From Roseovarius pacificus (GTDB lineage: Bacteria; Pseudomonadota; Alphaproteobacteria; Rhodobacterales; Rhodobacteraceae), in NCBI RefSeq assembly GCF_900142665.1, contig NZ_FRBR01000008.1, forward strand, positions 62,001-126,000: DNA of 64,000 nucleotides. The letters run 5' to 3'. The first letter of the stretch is position 1. Each line of letters opens with the position of its first letter. The notes beneath the pieces are model-generated. The model worked only from the letters and a program-made list of their open reading frames with translations. It did not search any database and was not told where the DNA came from. This document shows, one piece after another, positions 1 to 10,537 of this stretch. The position numbers and the translations under genes were made by a program.

Positions 1-141
1 GTTGCGGTGCCCAAGGTGCATTGGCGTGCAACAACCTTGATTTACCGTATCAATGCAGGCTTGCGGGCGTTGCGGGAAACGGGGGAGTATGACCGGGTTG
101 TCGGGCGGCACATGACCCTGCTCTGGGATCGGTTGAACTGA
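1..141 (+). CDS. Periplasmic solute-binding protein, C-terminal end (partial)
   Basis: The first 141 bases are open in frame 1 and end with TGA at 139-141, giving the last 46 residues of a protein that starts outside the window. The tail (RINAGLRALRETGEYDRVV followed by GRHMTLLW) resembles the final helix of family 3 (amino-acid type) extracellular solute-binding proteins, where a phrase like 'L..LR.DGTYD.I..RW' is typical. A role as the periplasmic receptor of an ABC uptake system or a related sensor is inferred only from this short tail. It is followed after 3 bases by thpR, so the two may be co-transcribed. Confidence 0.5.
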   Translation, partial: VAVPKVHWRATTLIYRINAGLRALRETGEYDRVVGRHMTLLWDRLN

Positions 142-144
142 CTC

Positions 145-687
145 ATGCGACTATTCGTTGCCATAGCCTTGCCTGACGCGGTTCAGGACAGATTGGAACG
201 GCTTCAGTCGGATCTGGGGGCGGGGCGCTTGGTGCCGCCTGAAAACATGCATGTCACGCTGGCGTTCCTGGATCAGCAGGAAGTGCCGGTCGCGGAGGCC
301 CTGCATGATCGCCTGTCCGACATTGACCTGCCGGCGTTCGATATGCGGATTTCAGGTGTGGACGTGTTCGACCGGCGCGCACCCAGGTTGCTTTTCGCCG
401 GGGTAGAGAGAGACGCGTCCTTGGTGGCTCTGCGTGACAAGGTTCGTGTCGCGGCCCATGACGCCGGGATAGAATTGCGGCGCGAACGGTTTCGCCCGCA
501 TGTCACCCTTGCCCGATTTCGTCATAAAATGCAGGCGCAGGAACGTGACCGCCTCGGCGCGTTCCTTGAGGCGCATGGCGATTTCTCGTTGGCCCCGTTC
601 CATGTGGATGGTTTCGGCCTTTATCGCTCGACCTTGGGGCATGATGGGCCGATCTATGATCTCTTGGCTAACTATGCCTTGCAGTGA
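145..687 (+). CDS. thpR: RNA 2',3'-cyclic phosphodiesterase ThpR (LigT/2H family)
   Basis: A 180-residue protein of the 2H phosphoesterase superfamily, which opens 2',3'-cyclic phosphates on RNA ends; the in vivo role is poorly known. The start is fixed by the family N-terminus MRLFVAIALP. Both catalytic HxTL motifs are present: His36 (HVTLAF) and His119 (HVTLARF), in the two halves of the bilobed fold. Length matches the family. It sits 3 bases after the solute-binding protein gene and 67 bases before ybgC. Cytosolic; no signal peptide. Confidence 0.93.
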   Translation: MRLFVAIALPDAVQDRLERLQSDLGAGRLVPPENMHVTLAFLDQQEVPVAEALHDRLSDIDLPAFDMRISGVDVFDRRAPRLLFAGVERDASLVALRDKVRVAAHDAGIELRRERFRPHVTLARFRHKMQAQERDRLGAFLEAHGDFSLAPFHVDGFGLYRSTLGHDGPIYDLLANYALQ

Positions 688-754
688 AACGGTGTTTTGC
701 GGTTTCCTCCGGCCCATGGGCATGGTTGAGTGCCGCGACTGGCAAGAATGGAGG

Positions 755-1171
755 ATGAGCGTGGCCAAGACAGCTTCGGACGGAACCCACCGCTTTGATA
801 TCCGTGTCTATTACGAAGATACCGACATGGCCGGGATCGTTTATCATGCCAATTACCTGAAATATATCGAGCGCGCGCGCAGCGATTGGGTGCGCCAGTT
901 GGGGGTCGACCAGAACGCCATGCGTGAACAGGACGGCGTTGTTTTTGTCGTGCGCCGGGTCGAGGCCGATTATCTCGGTTCGGCCAGGTTCGATGACGAA
1001 CTGGTGGTCAGAACCCGCACGCAGACGGTCACCGGCGCGCGGCTGGTGATGGAGCAGACAGTAACCCGCAACGAGGAAACGCTGTTTTCCGCTATCGTTA
1101 CTGTCGTCTGCGTCAACGAGGCGGGCCAACCGGCCCGCTTGCCGCCGAATATCCGCCTGATGTTGCATTGA
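755..1171 (+). CDS. ybgC: Acyl-CoA thioesterase YbgC, tol-pal associated
   Basis: A 138-residue hotdog-fold thioesterase acting on acyl-CoA and linked to phospholipid metabolism near the Tol complex. The family signature YYEDTDMAGIVYHANYL lies at about residues 19-35, with the catalytic aspartate at Asp24. I chose ATG 755 over the longer upstream in-frame extension because the alignable protein starts at RFDIRVYYEDT and GGAG is present just 5' of the ATG. It is the classic first gene of the tol-pal operon, although here 151 bases containing a strong hairpin separate it from tolQ. Confidence 0.93.
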   Translation: MSVAKTASDGTHRFDIRVYYEDTDMAGIVYHANYLKYIERARSDWVRQLGVDQNAMREQDGVVFVVRRVEADYLGSARFDDELVVRTRTQTVTGARLVMEQTVTRNEETLFSAIVTVVCVNEAGQPARLPPNIRLMLH

Positions 1172-1173
1172 CG

Positions 1174-1197
1174 GTCCCGGCGGATATTCGCCGGGAC
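1174..1197 (+). terminator. Strong hairpin just after ybgC
   Basis: A perfect 9-bp inverted repeat (GTCCCGGCG, loop GATATT, CGCCGGGAC) begins 2 bases after the ybgC stop codon. It has no run of T after it, so it may be a weak or Rho-assisted terminator, or an mRNA-stabilising stem that lets ybgC be expressed differently from tolQRAB. Confidence 0.5.
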
Positions 1198-1322
1198 ACT
1201 GTCGATCACGCGAATTTTGACACCGATGATGCGGAACAGGTTGGCTTTCCCCTTGGAAATCGGGTACTTTGCCGCTCAATAAGGCCGGAAAACAAGGCCG
1301 CACAACATAAAGAGCAGGCATT

Positions 1323-2018
1323 ATGGAAGCAGAAACTCTGGCACTGGCGCAGGAGATTGATTTCTCCATGTGGGCGTTGTTTGCACGCGCCACCCTGATC
1401 GTGAAACTGGTGATGCTGATTTTGATCGTGGCATCGTTCTGGGCGTGGTCGATCATCATTCAGAAACTGATCATCTATCGCAAGGCCCGCCGTGAGGCCG
1501 AGATTTTCGACCGCCGCTTCTGGTCGGGGGACCCGCTGGACGAGTTGTTCGACGATATCGGCCCTGACCCCGCAGGGCAGTCCGAGCGGATTTTTGCCGC
1601 CGGTATGATGGAGTGGCGGCGCAGCCACCGCAATGACGGCGCCCTGATCGCCGGGGCGACGGCCCGGATTGACCGTTCGATGGACGTGGCGATCGCCAAG
1701 GAATCCGAAAGTCTTCAGAGCGGGCTGTCGGTGCTGGCCACCGTCGGGTCCACCGCACCTTTCATCGGTCTTTTCGGCACGGTCTGGGGGATCATGAACG
1801 CCTTCATCGAGATTGCCGAGCAGCAGAACACCAATCTGGCCGTTGTCGCGCCCGGTATTGCCGAGGCTTTGCTGGCCACCGGTCTGGGCCTGATGGCCGC
1901 CATTCCGGCCGTGATCTTCTATAACAAGCTGAGCGCGGATGCCGACAGGATCGTGGCCAACTACGAGGCCTTCGCAGACGAATTCGCCACCATTCTCAGC
2001 CGTCAGTTGGATTCCTGA
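1323..2018 (+). CDS. tolQ: Tol-Pal inner-membrane proton channel subunit TolQ
   Basis: A 231-residue MotA/TolQ/ExbB family protein. With TolR it forms the proton-driven motor of the Tol-Pal system, which constricts the outer membrane at division and keeps the envelope intact. Three membrane spans are visible, at about residues 20-45, 140-165 and 180-205; the family phrase STAPFIGLFGTVWGIMNAF starts the second. Length is normal. The start ATG is followed 3 bases after its own stop by tolR, marking a tight tolQRAB operon. Confidence 0.97.
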   Translation: MEAETLALAQEIDFSMWALFARATLIVKLVMLILIVASFWAWSIIIQKLIIYRKARREAEIFDRRFWSGDPLDELFDDIGPDPAGQSERIFAAGMMEWRRSHRNDGALIAGATARIDRSMDVAIAKESESLQSGLSVLATVGSTAPFIGLFGTVWGIMNAFIEIAEQQNTNLAVVAPGIAEALLATGLGLMAAIPAVIFYNKLSADADRIVANYEAFADEFATILSRQLDS

Positions 2019-2021
2019 GCC

Positions 2022-2495
2022 ATGGGCGCGGGTGTCATTCAGAAAACGGGCGACGGCGGACGTCGCCGCCGGGGGCGTGGACGGTCGCGCCCGATGGCCG
2101 AGATCAACGTCACGCCTTTCGTGGATGTAATGCTGGTCCTTCTGATCATTTTCATGGTCGCCGCGCCGTTGATGACGGTGGGAGTCCCGGTGGAATTACC
2201 CAAAACCGCCGCGAATGCCCTGCCGGGCGAAGAGGAAGAGCCGCTGAGCGTGACGGTAACCGCCGATGGGGTGGTGATGATCCAGACAACCGAGGTTCCG
2301 CGCGGTGAACTGGTGAACCGGTTGCGCGCGATTGCCGCCGAACGCGACAGCACGCGGGTTTATCTGCGCGCCGACGGGGTTGTGCCTTATTCGGACGTGA
2401 TGCAGGTGATGGGCGCGCTCAACCGTGGTGGGTTTGCCAATATCGGTCTGGTGACGGATGCTGGCGGGCCGGACATGAACGATCAGGACGGTTGA
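2022..2495 (+). CDS. tolR: Tol-Pal system protein TolR
   Basis: A 157-residue ExbD/TolR family protein: a basic cytoplasmic N-terminus (GGRRRRGRGRSR), one membrane span at about 35-55 and a periplasmic domain. Asp35 in the segment VTPFVDVMLVLLIIFM is the conserved proton-pathway aspartate of the family. It works with TolQ to energise TolA. It begins 3 bases after tolQ and its stop overlaps the TTG start of tolA (TTGA). Confidence 0.97.
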   Translation: MGAGVIQKTGDGGRRRRGRGRSRPMAEINVTPFVDVMLVLLIIFMVAAPLMTVGVPVELPKTAANALPGEEEEPLSVTVTADGVVMIQTTEVPRGELVNRLRAIAAERDSTRVYLRADGVVPYSDVMQVMGALNRGGFANIGLVTDAGGPDMNDQDG

Positions 2496-3625
2496 AGGCG
2501 ATTGCCGTGAACACCGGTCAAATCATATCCGGGGCGGGGCATCTGGCCCTGATCGGCTGGGCTTTGTTCGGCGGGGCGTTCCGATCCGAGCCTTTGCCTT
2601 TCGAGGTGACCGAGGTCACCGCGATCTCGGCCGAGGATTATGCCGCGCTGATGGATGGGCCGCGCGCACCGGATGCCGTGGCCAATATCGACACGCCCGA
2701 GCCGCCGGCCGAGGGCGAAGGCACACCCGAACTGACCTCCGATGCCGATGCGGCGCCCGATGTGTCACAGCCCGAATCCGCAGCCGCATCGGAACCTGAT
2801 TCAGCCCCCGATGTCACGGATGTTGCACCGCCCGCCGAGGCCGAGGTCAGTGACGATCCCCCGGTTCTCGACCCGCCGCAAGACGATGTTGCGGCGCTGA
2901 TTCCCGAGATCGCACCACGTCCCCAACCGCGACCGGCGCCGCGCGTCGCCCCCGAGCCCGTCGCGCCACCCGAGCCGGATGTGCAGGTGGATGAGGTCGA
3001 ACGCCAGGAAACCGCACCCGATGAAAACGCTGAAACGGTGCAGGAGGATACCGAAGCCTCCGCCCCCGAAGAGGCGACCACCGAGATCGTGACCGAGGCC
3101 GAGGAAAACGATGTGGCCAGCGCTGCGCCGGCCCGCTCGGTCAGGCCGCGCACAAGGCCGGCCCGGCCAGAACCCGAACCGGAGCAGGAACAGGAAACGC
3201 AAACCGCTGCGCGCCCGCAGACCGATGAAAGCGCTGTGAATGACGCGCTGGCCGAGGCAATGGGGCAGGCAGGTGGCGAAGGGCAGGGCGCGCCACAAGG
3301 CCCGCCTTTGACCGCCGGTGAAAAGGATGCGCTGCGCGTTGCGGTGCAGAATTGCTGGAATGTGGGCAGCCTGAGCTCCGAAGCGTTGCGCACCACGGTC
3401 GTGGTCGGTGTCACCATGAGCGAAGACGCCAGACCGGTGACCAGTTCGATCCGCATGATCGACGCGATGGGTGGTGGCGGTGCGGCGGCCAAACAGGCCT
3501 ATGAAGCCGCGCGCCGGGCAATTATCCGCTGTGGCGCCGGTGGCTTTGATCTGCCTGTGGAAAAATACGATCACTGGCGGGATATTGAGATGACCTTCAA
3601 TCCGGAGAAAATGAGGATCAAATGA
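2492..3625 (+). CDS. tolA: Tol-Pal periplasm-spanning protein TolA
   Basis: A 377-residue protein with a single N-terminal membrane span (about residues 10-27). A long Pro/Ala/Glu-rich low-complexity arm (about 45-255) is meant to cross the periplasm, and the C-terminal domain (about 265-377) is of TonB/TolA type. TolA carries force from TolQR to Pal and TolB. I use TTG 2492, which overlaps the tolR stop by 4 bases; GTG 2507 is an alternative. The arm lacks the lysine-rich helical repeats of E. coli TolA, as is usual in Rhodobacterales. It overlaps tolB by 4 bases. Confidence 0.9.
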   Translation: MKAIAVNTGQIISGAGHLALIGWALFGGAFRSEPLPFEVTEVTAISAEDYAALMDGPRAPDAVANIDTPEPPAEGEGTPELTSDADAAPDVSQPESAAASEPDSAPDVTDVAPPAEAEVSDDPPVLDPPQDDVAALIPEIAPRPQPRPAPRVAPEPVAPPEPDVQVDEVERQETAPDENAETVQEDTEASAPEEATTEIVTEAEENDVASAAPARSVRPRTRPARPEPEPEQEQETQTAARPQTDESAVNDALAEAMGQAGGEGQGAPQGPPLTAGEKDALRVAVQNCWNVGSLSSEALRTTVVVGVTMSEDARPVTSSIRMIDAMGGGGAAAKQAYEAARRAIIRCGAGGFDLPVEKYDHWRDIEMTFNPEKMRIK

Positions 3626-4944
3626 TGCGTTACGTACTAAGCCTCCTTGTGGCCCTCGCGTTTTGGGTTGCGCCAGTCGTCGCTCAGGATGGACCACTCC
3701 GGATCGAGATTACCGAAGGCGTGATCGAACCCTTGCCATTTGCCGCGCCGGATTTCGTATCGGATAACGCCACGGGGGCTGATCTCGGGCGCAAGATCGC
3801 GGATGTGGTCGCCGCTGACCTGACCGGAACGGGGTTGTTTCGGGAAATCCAGCCCGATGCCTTTATCAGCCGGGTCACCAGTTTCAGCAGCCCGGTGCAG
3901 TTCGCCGATTGGAAGGCGATCAATACACAGGCTCTGATCACCGGAGCGGTTACTGCCGATGGAAACGGTAAACTGGTTGTGCGGTTCCGCCTCTATGACG
4001 TGTTTGCCGGGCAGGAACTGGGGCAGGGGCTGCAACTGGAAGGCACGCAGGATGGCTGGCGGCGTATGGCGCACAAGGTGGCCGATCAGGTCTATAGCCG
4101 GATTACTGGCGAAGCGCCCTATTTCGACAGCCGCGTGGTTTTCGTGGCCGAAAGCGGACCAAAAGATCAGCGATCCAAGCGGTTGGCGATCATGGATTAC
4201 GATGGCGCCAATGTCAGCTACCTGACCGACAGCACCTCGATTGTGTTGGCTCCGCGGTTTTCGCCGGATGGTAAAAGGGTGCTTTATACAAGTTATGAAA
4301 GCGGGTTTCCGCGTATTTATGTGATGGATGTCGGGGCGGTTCAGCGGCGTGTCCTGGAAAGCCAGGACGGTCAGATGAGCTTTGCTCCGCGTTTTGGCCC
4401 TGACGGGCGTGCGGTGCTTTATTCCGTATCTCGCGGCGGCAATACCGATCTTTACCGTATGGATATCGACAGCGGCGCAAGCACCCGGCTGACGACAGCG
4501 CCCTCGATCGAAACCGCCCCCAGCTTCAGCCCCGATGGCAGCCAGATCGTGTTTGAAAGCGATCGCTCGGGAACGCCGCAACTCTATGTCATGCCTGCCG
4601 GTGGCGGAGAGGCGCAGCGCATCAGTTTCGGGCAGGGGCGCTATGGCACACCGGTCTGGTCTCCGCGTGGCGATCTGATCGCGTTCACCAAGCAATCCAA
4701 GGGGCGGTTCCATATCGGGGTCATGCGCACCGACGGCAGCGAAGAACGCCTGTTGACCGCTTCGTTTCTGGACGAAGGGCCGACATGGTCGCCCAATGGC
4801 AGGGTGATCATGTTCACTCGGGAAACTCAGGGCGCGCAGGGGAGTGCAAGCCTGTATTCTGTCGATATCACCGGACGGAATCTGCGTCAGGTCGGAACGA
4901 CGACCGGTGCGAGTGACCCTTCGTGGTCACCTTTGCAGGACTGA
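3622..4944 (+). CDS. tolB: Tol-Pal system beta-propeller protein TolB
   Basis: A 440-residue periplasmic protein: Sec signal peptide (about 1-22, ending VVAQD), an N-terminal alpha/beta domain (about 25-165) and a six-bladed WD40-like propeller with repeated FSPDG / ..IYVMD.. strands ([45 protein letters not shown]). It binds Pal and TolA and controls when Pal is released from peptidoglycan. ATG 3622 overlaps the tolA stop (ATGA). Length is typical. Confidence 0.97.
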   Translation: MMRYVLSLLVALAFWVAPVVAQDGPLRIEITEGVIEPLPFAAPDFVSDNATGADLGRKIADVVAADLTGTGLFREIQPDAFISRVTSFSSPVQFADWKAINTQALITGAVTADGNGKLVVRFRLYDVFAGQELGQGLQLEGTQDGWRRMAHKVADQVYSRITGEAPYFDSRVVFVAESGPKDQRSKRLAIMDYDGANVSYLTDSTSIVLAPRFSPDGKRVLYTSYESGFPRIYVMDVGAVQRRVLESQDGQMSFAPRFGPDGRAVLYSVSRGGNTDLYRMDIDSGASTRLTTAPSIETAPSFSPDGSQIVFESDRSGTPQLYVMPAGGGEAQRISFGQGRYGTPVWSPRGDLIAFTKQSKGRFHIGVMRTDGSEERLLTASFLDEGPTWSPNGRVIMFTRETQGAQGSASLYSVDITGRNLRQVGTTTGASDPSWSPLQD

Positions 4945-5026
4945 TGATACGTCTGCGCATTTCAAAGGCGCGAATGCTATGGTAGAAATGGTGTAAGACT
5001 GGCACCCATAACGAGCGGGACAAGAC

Positions 5027-5536
5027 ATGACCTATCTGAGCAAGACATTGATGCTGTGCGCCGGGCTGGCACTGGCGGCCTGTTCCAGCCCTGACCGGTT
5101 TGGAGATTCAAACACTGTCGATCTGAATTCGGCGGGCGGGACCATGGCCGGGACGGCGCAGGACCCGGCCTCGCCGTTGTATTTCCAGCAAACCGTCGGT
5201 GACCGGGTCTTGTTCCAGGTCGATCAGTCCACCCTGACCTCTACGGCGCAGGCCACACTGGATGGTCAGGCACAATGGCTTTTGACCAACACGGATTATA
5301 ACGCTGTAATCGAAGGCCATGCCGACGAACAGGGTACGCGTGAATATAACCTCGCCCTTGGGGCGCGCCGGGCGAATTCGGTTCACGAGTATCTTGTCAG
5401 CAAGGGCGTTGCGGGCAACCGGCTGAAGGTGATTTCCTACGGTAAGGAACGCCCGATCGAGCTGTGCAGCAACGAGGCCTGCTATGCCAAGAACCGCCGT
5501 GCCGTGACGGTGATCTCCGCCATCCCGAGCAGCTGA
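5027..5536 (+). CDS. pal: Peptidoglycan-associated lipoprotein Pal
   Basis: A 169-residue outer-membrane lipoprotein. A lipobox ends in LALAAC with the lipidated cysteine at Cys19, followed by a linker and an OmpA-like peptidoglycan-binding domain (about 60-169). The domain holds the usual signatures (VIEGHADEQGTREYNLALG and later NRRAVTVI). Pal is the outer-membrane anchor of the Tol motor. An 82-base gap after tolB leaves room for its own promoter, as is common for the abundant Pal protein. Confidence 0.97.
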   Translation: MTYLSKTLMLCAGLALAACSSPDRFGDSNTVDLNSAGGTMAGTAQDPASPLYFQQTVGDRVLFQVDQSTLTSTAQATLDGQAQWLLTNTDYNAVIEGHADEQGTREYNLALGARRANSVHEYLVSKGVAGNRLKVISYGKERPIELCSNEACYAKNRRAVTVISAIPSS

Positions 5537-5558
5537 TCGCATTTCAGGAGTGAACCAG

Positions 5559-6410
5559 ATGCGCCTGTTTCTTGTCGTTGTGAGCTGTGTAGCATTTGCC
5601 TTGCCCGCCGTTTCGACAGCGCAGGCGCAAGAGGAAACCCTGGCCGATATCCGACAGGAACTGTCGGTGCTTTATGTCGAAATTCAGAAGCTCAAGCGCG
5701 AACTGAACACGACAGGGGCTGCCGGTCAGTTGACCGGTAGCGGCACCCTGATCGAACGTGTCAACGCCATCGAGAGCGAATTGCAGCGTTTGACCTCGCA
5801 AACCGAGCAACTGGAATACAAGGTCGAGCGCGTGGCCGAGGATGGTGCAAACCGGATCGGTGATTTGGAATTCCGTTTGTGTGAGTTGGAAGAGGGATGC
5901 GACATCGGCGCTCTTGGCGACAGCAGTACCCTTGGCGGAATTGAAACCAGTGGCGGTGGCGGCAATGCGGGCATGGTGAATCCCAGCTCCGATGACACGA
6001 CAGGCAATGCAAATGCCCCCCAGTTGGCGGTTAGCGAACAAGCGGATTTCGACCGGGCCAAGGCGGCGTTGGACGCTGGCAATTACGCTGAAGCGGCAAC
6101 GCAGTTCGAGACGTTCCGGCAAAGCTATCCCGGTGGTCCGATGACCGCCCGCGCCGGACTGTTGCGCGGTGAGGCCCTGGAAGGAGCGGGCGATCTCAAA
6201 GCCGCGGCGCGGGCCTATCTGGATACGTTCAGTACGGACAAAACCGGCCCCGAAGCCCCGCAATCGCTCTATCGTCTCGGTGCTGCGCTTGGGCAACTCG
6301 GGCAGACCGAGCAGGCCTGCGTTACCCTGGCCGAGGTCGGTAACCGCTTCCCAGGCGATCAGGCCGTTGGGCAAGCACAATCTGCGATGACCGATCTGGG
6401 TTGTCCGTGA
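5559..6410 (+). CDS. ybgF: Tol-Pal associated protein YbgF/CpoB
   Basis: A 283-residue periplasmic protein: signal peptide (MRLFLVVVSCVAFALPAV, cleaved near residue 26), an N-terminal coiled coil (about 30-95) that trimerises the family, a Gly/Ser/Asn linker, and C-terminal TPR repeats (about 165-283). In E. coli CpoB couples outer-membrane constriction to peptidoglycan synthesis. ATG 5559 is preferred to GTG 5550 because AGGAG at 5546-5550 is 8 bases from it. The stop overlaps the tilS start (GTGA). Confidence 0.93.
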   Translation: MRLFLVVVSCVAFALPAVSTAQAQEETLADIRQELSVLYVEIQKLKRELNTTGAAGQLTGSGTLIERVNAIESELQRLTSQTEQLEYKVERVAEDGANRIGDLEFRLCELEEGCDIGALGDSSTLGGIETSGGGGNAGMVNPSSDDTTGNANAPQLAVSEQADFDRAKAALDAGNYAEAATQFETFRQSYPGGPMTARAGLLRGEALEGAGDLKAAARAYLDTFSTDKTGPEAPQSLYRLGAALGQLGQTEQACVTLAEVGNRFPGDQAVGQAQSAMTDLGCP

Positions 6411-7660
6411 CATCAGACGTCGAGGCGCTGCGGGATCGGATCGCAGCGCATTTTTTGCCCGAACCCCCGGTGTCTCTGGGCGTTGCCGTGTCAGGCGGCA
6501 GCGACTCGACCGCATTGCTTGTGCTGCTGCATGAGTGGATGAAAGGTGGCGGGCCGGAGGTGCGGGCTGTTACCGTCGATCACGGTTTGCGTCCCGAGTC
6601 GGCAGCCGAGGCCGCACAGGTTGCCCGTATCTGTGCAGATTTGAATGTACCGCATGACATCTTGCATTGGGGTGGCTGGAACGGTCAGGGCAATTTGCCC
6701 GATCAGGCGCGGCTGGCACGCTATGACCTTATGGCGGACTGGGCGCCAGTTCAGGGCATTGCCGATGTCGTTCTGGGCCACACGGCAAACGACCAGGCCG
6801 AAACATTTCTGATGAGGCTCGCACGTGAATCGGGCGTTGACGGTCTGGCCGCGATGGCGCCAAGGCGCAATATCAAGGGTATCGCGTTTCACCGCCCCAT
6901 GCTGGAAACCCCTCGTGAAACCCTGCGTGATATACTGCGTGCCAAATCCATTGGCTGGATCGACGATCCGACGAATGAGGACAGGCGATACGAGCGGGTG
7001 CGTGCCCGCAATGCGCTGTCGCATCTGTCCGAGCTTGGTATCGGGCCCGAGGGATTATCACGCGTGGCGCATCATATGTCCGATGTTCGGGCAACGCTGT
7101 ATCATTATGCGTATACGGCTGCCCGGCAACTTGTTCATGTCGAGGCCGGGGATCTGGTGATCGAGAAGGAAGGCTTCACCGATCTGCCGCAAGAGATCGC
7201 GCGCCGTTTGATTCAGGAAGCGCTGAAATGGATCAGTGGGGCAGGGTATGGGCCGCGTGGCCGGGCCGTCGATCAGCTTTTGCATTCCATCGGGCAGGGC
7301 AGCGACATGACGTTGCACGGGTGCCATTTGGTCGTGCGAAGTGATACACTGCGGATCATGCGCGAATTCAGGGCGGTGGCCGACCTGCGCGGCGATATTG
7401 ATGCGGTATGGGATGGCCGATGGCGTTTGGTGGGGCCGGGAGGCGCAGGGTTGCATATCGCGGCGCTTGGCGACAAGGGGCTGATGGCCTGTCCTGAACG
7501 GCATGAAACCGGCCTGCCGGCCTTGTCGATGAAGGTGTCGCCGGGGGTTTGGCAGGGCGAAAATCTGGTTGCGGCGCCTTGTGCCGGGCTGGCAAATGGC
7601 TGGAGTGCACATTTGGTGCGCGACGAAGCGGCCTATCTTGATGCATTCTTATCGCATTGA
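6407..7660 (+). CDS. tilS: tRNA(Ile)-lysidine synthase TilS
   Basis: Modifies C34 of the tRNA-Ile CAU anticodon to lysidine with ATP and lysine, so that it reads AUA; essential. The PP-loop signature SGGSDS is at residues 29-34, followed by conserved blocks VDHGLRPES, LGHTANDQAETFLMRL and the IDDPTNEDRRYERVR region typical of TilS. 417 residues with a divergent C-terminal part. GTG 6407, whose TGA overlap with ybgF gives translational coupling, is preferred to TTG 6401. Confidence 0.95.
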   Translation: MTSDVEALRDRIAAHFLPEPPVSLGVAVSGGSDSTALLVLLHEWMKGGGPEVRAVTVDHGLRPESAAEAAQVARICADLNVPHDILHWGGWNGQGNLPDQARLARYDLMADWAPVQGIADVVLGHTANDQAETFLMRLARESGVDGLAAMAPRRNIKGIAFHRPMLETPRETLRDILRAKSIGWIDDPTNEDRRYERVRARNALSHLSELGIGPEGLSRVAHHMSDVRATLYHYAYTAARQLVHVEAGDLVIEKEGFTDLPQEIARRLIQEALKWISGAGYGPRGRAVDQLLHSIGQGSDMTLHGCHLVVRSDTLRIMREFRAVADLRGDIDAVWDGRWRLVGPGGAGLHIAALGDKGLMACPERHETGLPALSMKVSPGVWQGENLVAAPCAGLANGWSAHLVRDEAAYLDAFLSH

Positions 7661-7739
7661 AGATAGCGCTGCGATCTCTATTTAAGACCGGTAGACCTTG
7701 TGATAGGTCGATGCCACCCGAACCGTGAGGAGAGCTTCC

Positions 7740-9662
7740 TTGGGCAACGCAAGAAATATCGCCTTCTGGCTGGTGCTGTTCCTGCTGATACTGGCGCTGT
7801 TCAACCTGTTCAGCGGCCCTGGCAACACGCTCCAGAGCAAGTCGATCAAATATTCCGAGTTCGTCTCGGCTGTCGAAGACGGCAGTGTCAGTCAGGTCAC
7901 TCTCGATGGTGAGAATGTCCGCTTCCGTGGGGCCGATGGCAAGGAATATGTCACCATCAAGCCGCAGGATGCCGACCTGACCAACAAGTTGATCGATGCA
8001 GGCATTCCCGTGAATGCCGAACCGCAAGAACAATCCGGGTTTCAGACCTTCCTGATCTCATTGTTGCCCTTCATCCTGCTGATTGGCGTCTGGATCTATT
8101 TCATGAACCGCATGCAGGGCGGCGGCAAAGGCGGAGCCATGGGCTTTGGCAAGTCCAAGGCCAAGATGCTGACCGAAAAACATGGGCGCGTGACCTTTGA
8201 CGACGTTGCCGGCATCGACGAAGCCAAGGAAGAACTTGAAGAAATCGTTGAATTCCTGCGCAATCCGCAGAAATTCAGCCGCTTGGGCGGCAAGATTCCG
8301 AAAGGCGCGTTGCTGGTCGGCCCTCCGGGGACGGGTAAAACCTTGCTGGCGCGCGCCATTGCCGGTGAGGCCGGTGTGCCCTTCTTCACGATTTCGGGGT
8401 CGGACTTTGTCGAAATGTTCGTCGGCGTGGGCGCCAGCCGCGTGCGCGACATGTTCGAGCAGGCCAAGAAGAACGCGCCGTGCATCGTGTTCATCGACGA
8501 AATCGACGCTGTCGGCCGTCACCGCGGGGCCGGTTATGGCGGTGGCAACGATGAGCGCGAACAGACTTTGAACCAGCTTCTTGTCGAAATGGACGGGTTT
8601 GAGGCGAACGAGGGTGTGATCATCATCGCCGCCACGAACCGCAAGGACGTTCTGGACCCGGCGCTGTTGCGCCCCGGCCGGTTCGACCGTCAGATCACCG
8701 TGCCCAACCCCGATATCAAGGGCCGTGAAAAGATTTTGGCCGTGCACGCCCGCAAGACACCGCTTGGTCCGGATGTCGATTTGCGAATCATCGCGCGTGG
8801 GACCCCCGGTTTTTCGGGTGCCGACCTTGCGAACCTCGTGAATGAGGCTGCGCTGATGGCGGCCCGTGTCGGACGGCGTTTCGTGACCATGGAGGATTTC
8901 GAGAACGCCAAGGACAAGGTCATGATGGGGGCCGAAAGGCGCTCGATGGTACTGACCGACGATCAGAAGGAAAAAACTGCATATCACGAGGCGGGTCACG
9001 CTATCGTCGGTCTGGCCCTGCCGAAATGCGATCCGGTCTATAAGGCCACGATCATTCCACGCGGCGGTGCGCTTGGCATGGTGGTCAGTCTGCCTGAAAT
9101 CGATCGCCTGAACTGGCACAAGTCCGAGTGCGAGCAGAAACTGGCCATGACCATGGCCGGCAAAGCGGCGGAGATCATGAAATACGGACCTGACGATGTG
9201 TCGAACGGTCCTGCGGGTGACATTCAGCAGGCCAGCGGGCTGGCGCGTGCGATGGTGCTGCGGTGGGGCATGTCCGACAAGGTCGGTAACGTGGATTATG
9301 AACAGGCCCACGAAGGTTATATGGGCAACGCGGCAGGCGGATTTTCGATTTCGGCTCATACGAAAGAACTCATCGAGGATGAGGTAAAGCGTCTGATCGA
9401 CGAAGCCTATGAAAAGGCGTATTCGATCCTGATCGAGAAAAAGGATGAATGGGAACGTCTGGCGCAAGGGCTGCTGGAATACGAGACCCTGACCGGCGAA
9501 GAGATCAACCGCGTCATCAAAGGTGAACCGCCAGAGGCCGATGATGACGGCAGCGCGCCCGAAAAGGACAATAAACCCTCGGTGACTGCTATCCCGAAAA
9601 CCAAACCCAAGTCATCGTCCGGTTTGGGCGATGGCGGGCCGGAGCCCGAGCCTTCGACGTGA
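7740..9662 (+). CDS. ftsH: ATP-dependent zinc metalloprotease FtsH
   Basis: A membrane-bound AAA+ protease of about 640 residues. Two N-terminal spans (about 5-25 and 105-125) flank a periplasmic loop. Walker A GPPGTGKT is at 194-201, the second region of homology contains [18 protein letters not shown], and the zinc site HEAGH is at 416-420. It degrades misassembled membrane proteins and regulators. TTG 7740 is chosen because AGGAGA (7728-7733) lies 6 bases before it and the product then begins [10 protein letters not shown] as in relatives; an in-frame GTG at 7725 overlaps the ribosome site and is unlikely. Follows tilS, as in many alphaproteobacteria. Confidence 0.97.
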   Translation: MGNARNIAFWLVLFLLILALFNLFSGPGNTLQSKSIKYSEFVSAVEDGSVSQVTLDGENVRFRGADGKEYVTIKPQDADLTNKLIDAGIPVNAEPQEQSGFQTFLISLLPFILLIGVWIYFMNRMQGGGKGGAMGFGKSKAKMLTEKHGRVTFDDVAGIDEAKEELEEIVEFLRNPQKFSRLGGKIPKGALLVGPPGTGKTLLARAIAGEAGVPFFTISGSDFVEMFVGVGASRVRDMFEQAKKNAPCIVFIDEIDAVGRHRGAGYGGGNDEREQTLNQLLVEMDGFEANEGVIIIAATNRKDVLDPALLRPGRFDRQITVPNPDIKGREKILAVHARKTPLGPDVDLRIIARGTPGFSGADLANLVNEAALMAARVGRRFVTMEDFENAKDKVMMGAERRSMVLTDDQKEKTAYHEAGHAIVGLALPKCDPVYKATIIPRGGALGMVVSLPEIDRLNWHKSECEQKLAMTMAGKAAEIMKYGPDDVSNGPAGDIQQASGLARAMVLRWGMSDKVGNVDYEQAHEGYMGNAAGGFSISAHTKELIEDEVKRLIDEAYEKAYSILIEKKDEWERLAQGLLEYETLTGEEINRVIKGEPPEADDDGSAPEKDNKPSVTAIPKTKPKSSSGLGDGGPEPEPST

Positions 9663-10444
9663 GCGGGCAAGCGGCAAAAGCCGACTGGAATCCCGGTGCC
9701 TATGCAAGGTACCGGGATTTGCGGTTGCGGCCCGGTCTGGACCTGCTGAATGCGGTGGGCCAGATGGGCGTGGGGGATGTGATCGACCTTGGCTGTGGCA
9801 ACGGCGCGCTTGGCGAGGCCCTGCGTGCTCGTGCCGGGGGGCGACCACTGGTGGGGGTCGATGCCTCGCCCGCGATGCTCGAAAAGGCACGCCAGGCGCA
9901 TGGCTATGACAATCTGCAACAGGCCGATATCCGGGAATGGCATCCGCGCCGCGCGCCGGGTCTGATTTTTTCCAATGCCGCGCTGCATTGGGTTGGCAAT
10001 CATGAACAATTGATGCCGCGGCTGGCCGGAATGCTGGGCAAAGGTGGTACACTGGCCGTTCAGATGCCGCATCAGAACAAGGCGCCATCGCATCGTGTCT
10101 GGCTGAGTCTTGTGGAAGAATTGTTTCCTGGCCGAATCGAGAAGATGGGTACGCCGGGTGTCATGGCACCAGTGAAATATGAGGAATTGCTTGCGCCGCT
10201 CGGGCAGTTGCGTCTTTGGGAAACCGAGTATTATCAGCGTCTCGTTGCCGAAACCGGCAGCCATCCGGTGCGGCGTTTTACCGAAAGCACCTATGCGCGT
10301 CCGGTGCTCGAGGCGTTGGAACCGGATGAGAAGTCCGAACTGGTTCGCCGCTATGAAGATGTCATGAAGGCCGCGTATCCTGTTCGGGCGGATGGATCGG
10401 TGCTTTTCCCCTTCCGCAGGCTGTTCTTTACCCTGACGGTTTGA
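9659..10444 (+). CDS. tam: Trans-aconitate 2-methyltransferase-like SAM-dependent methyltransferase
   Basis: A 261-residue class I methyltransferase. Motif I (VIDLGCGNG) is at about 41-49, the acidic motif II loop is [13 protein letters not shown], and the later segment [19 protein letters not shown] followed by GGTLAVQMP is characteristic of the Tam family, which methylates the spontaneous aconitate by-product trans-aconitate. The opening [22 protein letters not shown] is also Tam-like. GTG 9659 overlaps the ftsH stop. The substrate assignment is by family resemblance; a different small carboxylic acid is possible. Confidence 0.8.
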   Translation: MSGQAAKADWNPGAYARYRDLRLRPGLDLLNAVGQMGVGDVIDLGCGNGALGEALRARAGGRPLVGVDASPAMLEKARQAHGYDNLQQADIREWHPRRAPGLIFSNAALHWVGNHEQLMPRLAGMLGKGGTLAVQMPHQNKAPSHRVWLSLVEELFPGRIEKMGTPGVMAPVKYEELLAPLGQLRLWETEYYQRLVAETGSHPVRRFTESTYARPVLEALEPDEKSELVRRYEDVMKAAYPVRADGSVLFPFRRLFFTLTV

Positions 10445-10537
10445 ACCGGCGCTTATATAGAAGGTCACATTTTGTCATTTGACCGAGGCGCGCGCGACGG
10501 CAAAGCTGCGCGCGTTCATTTGGTTGAAGGATTGAAT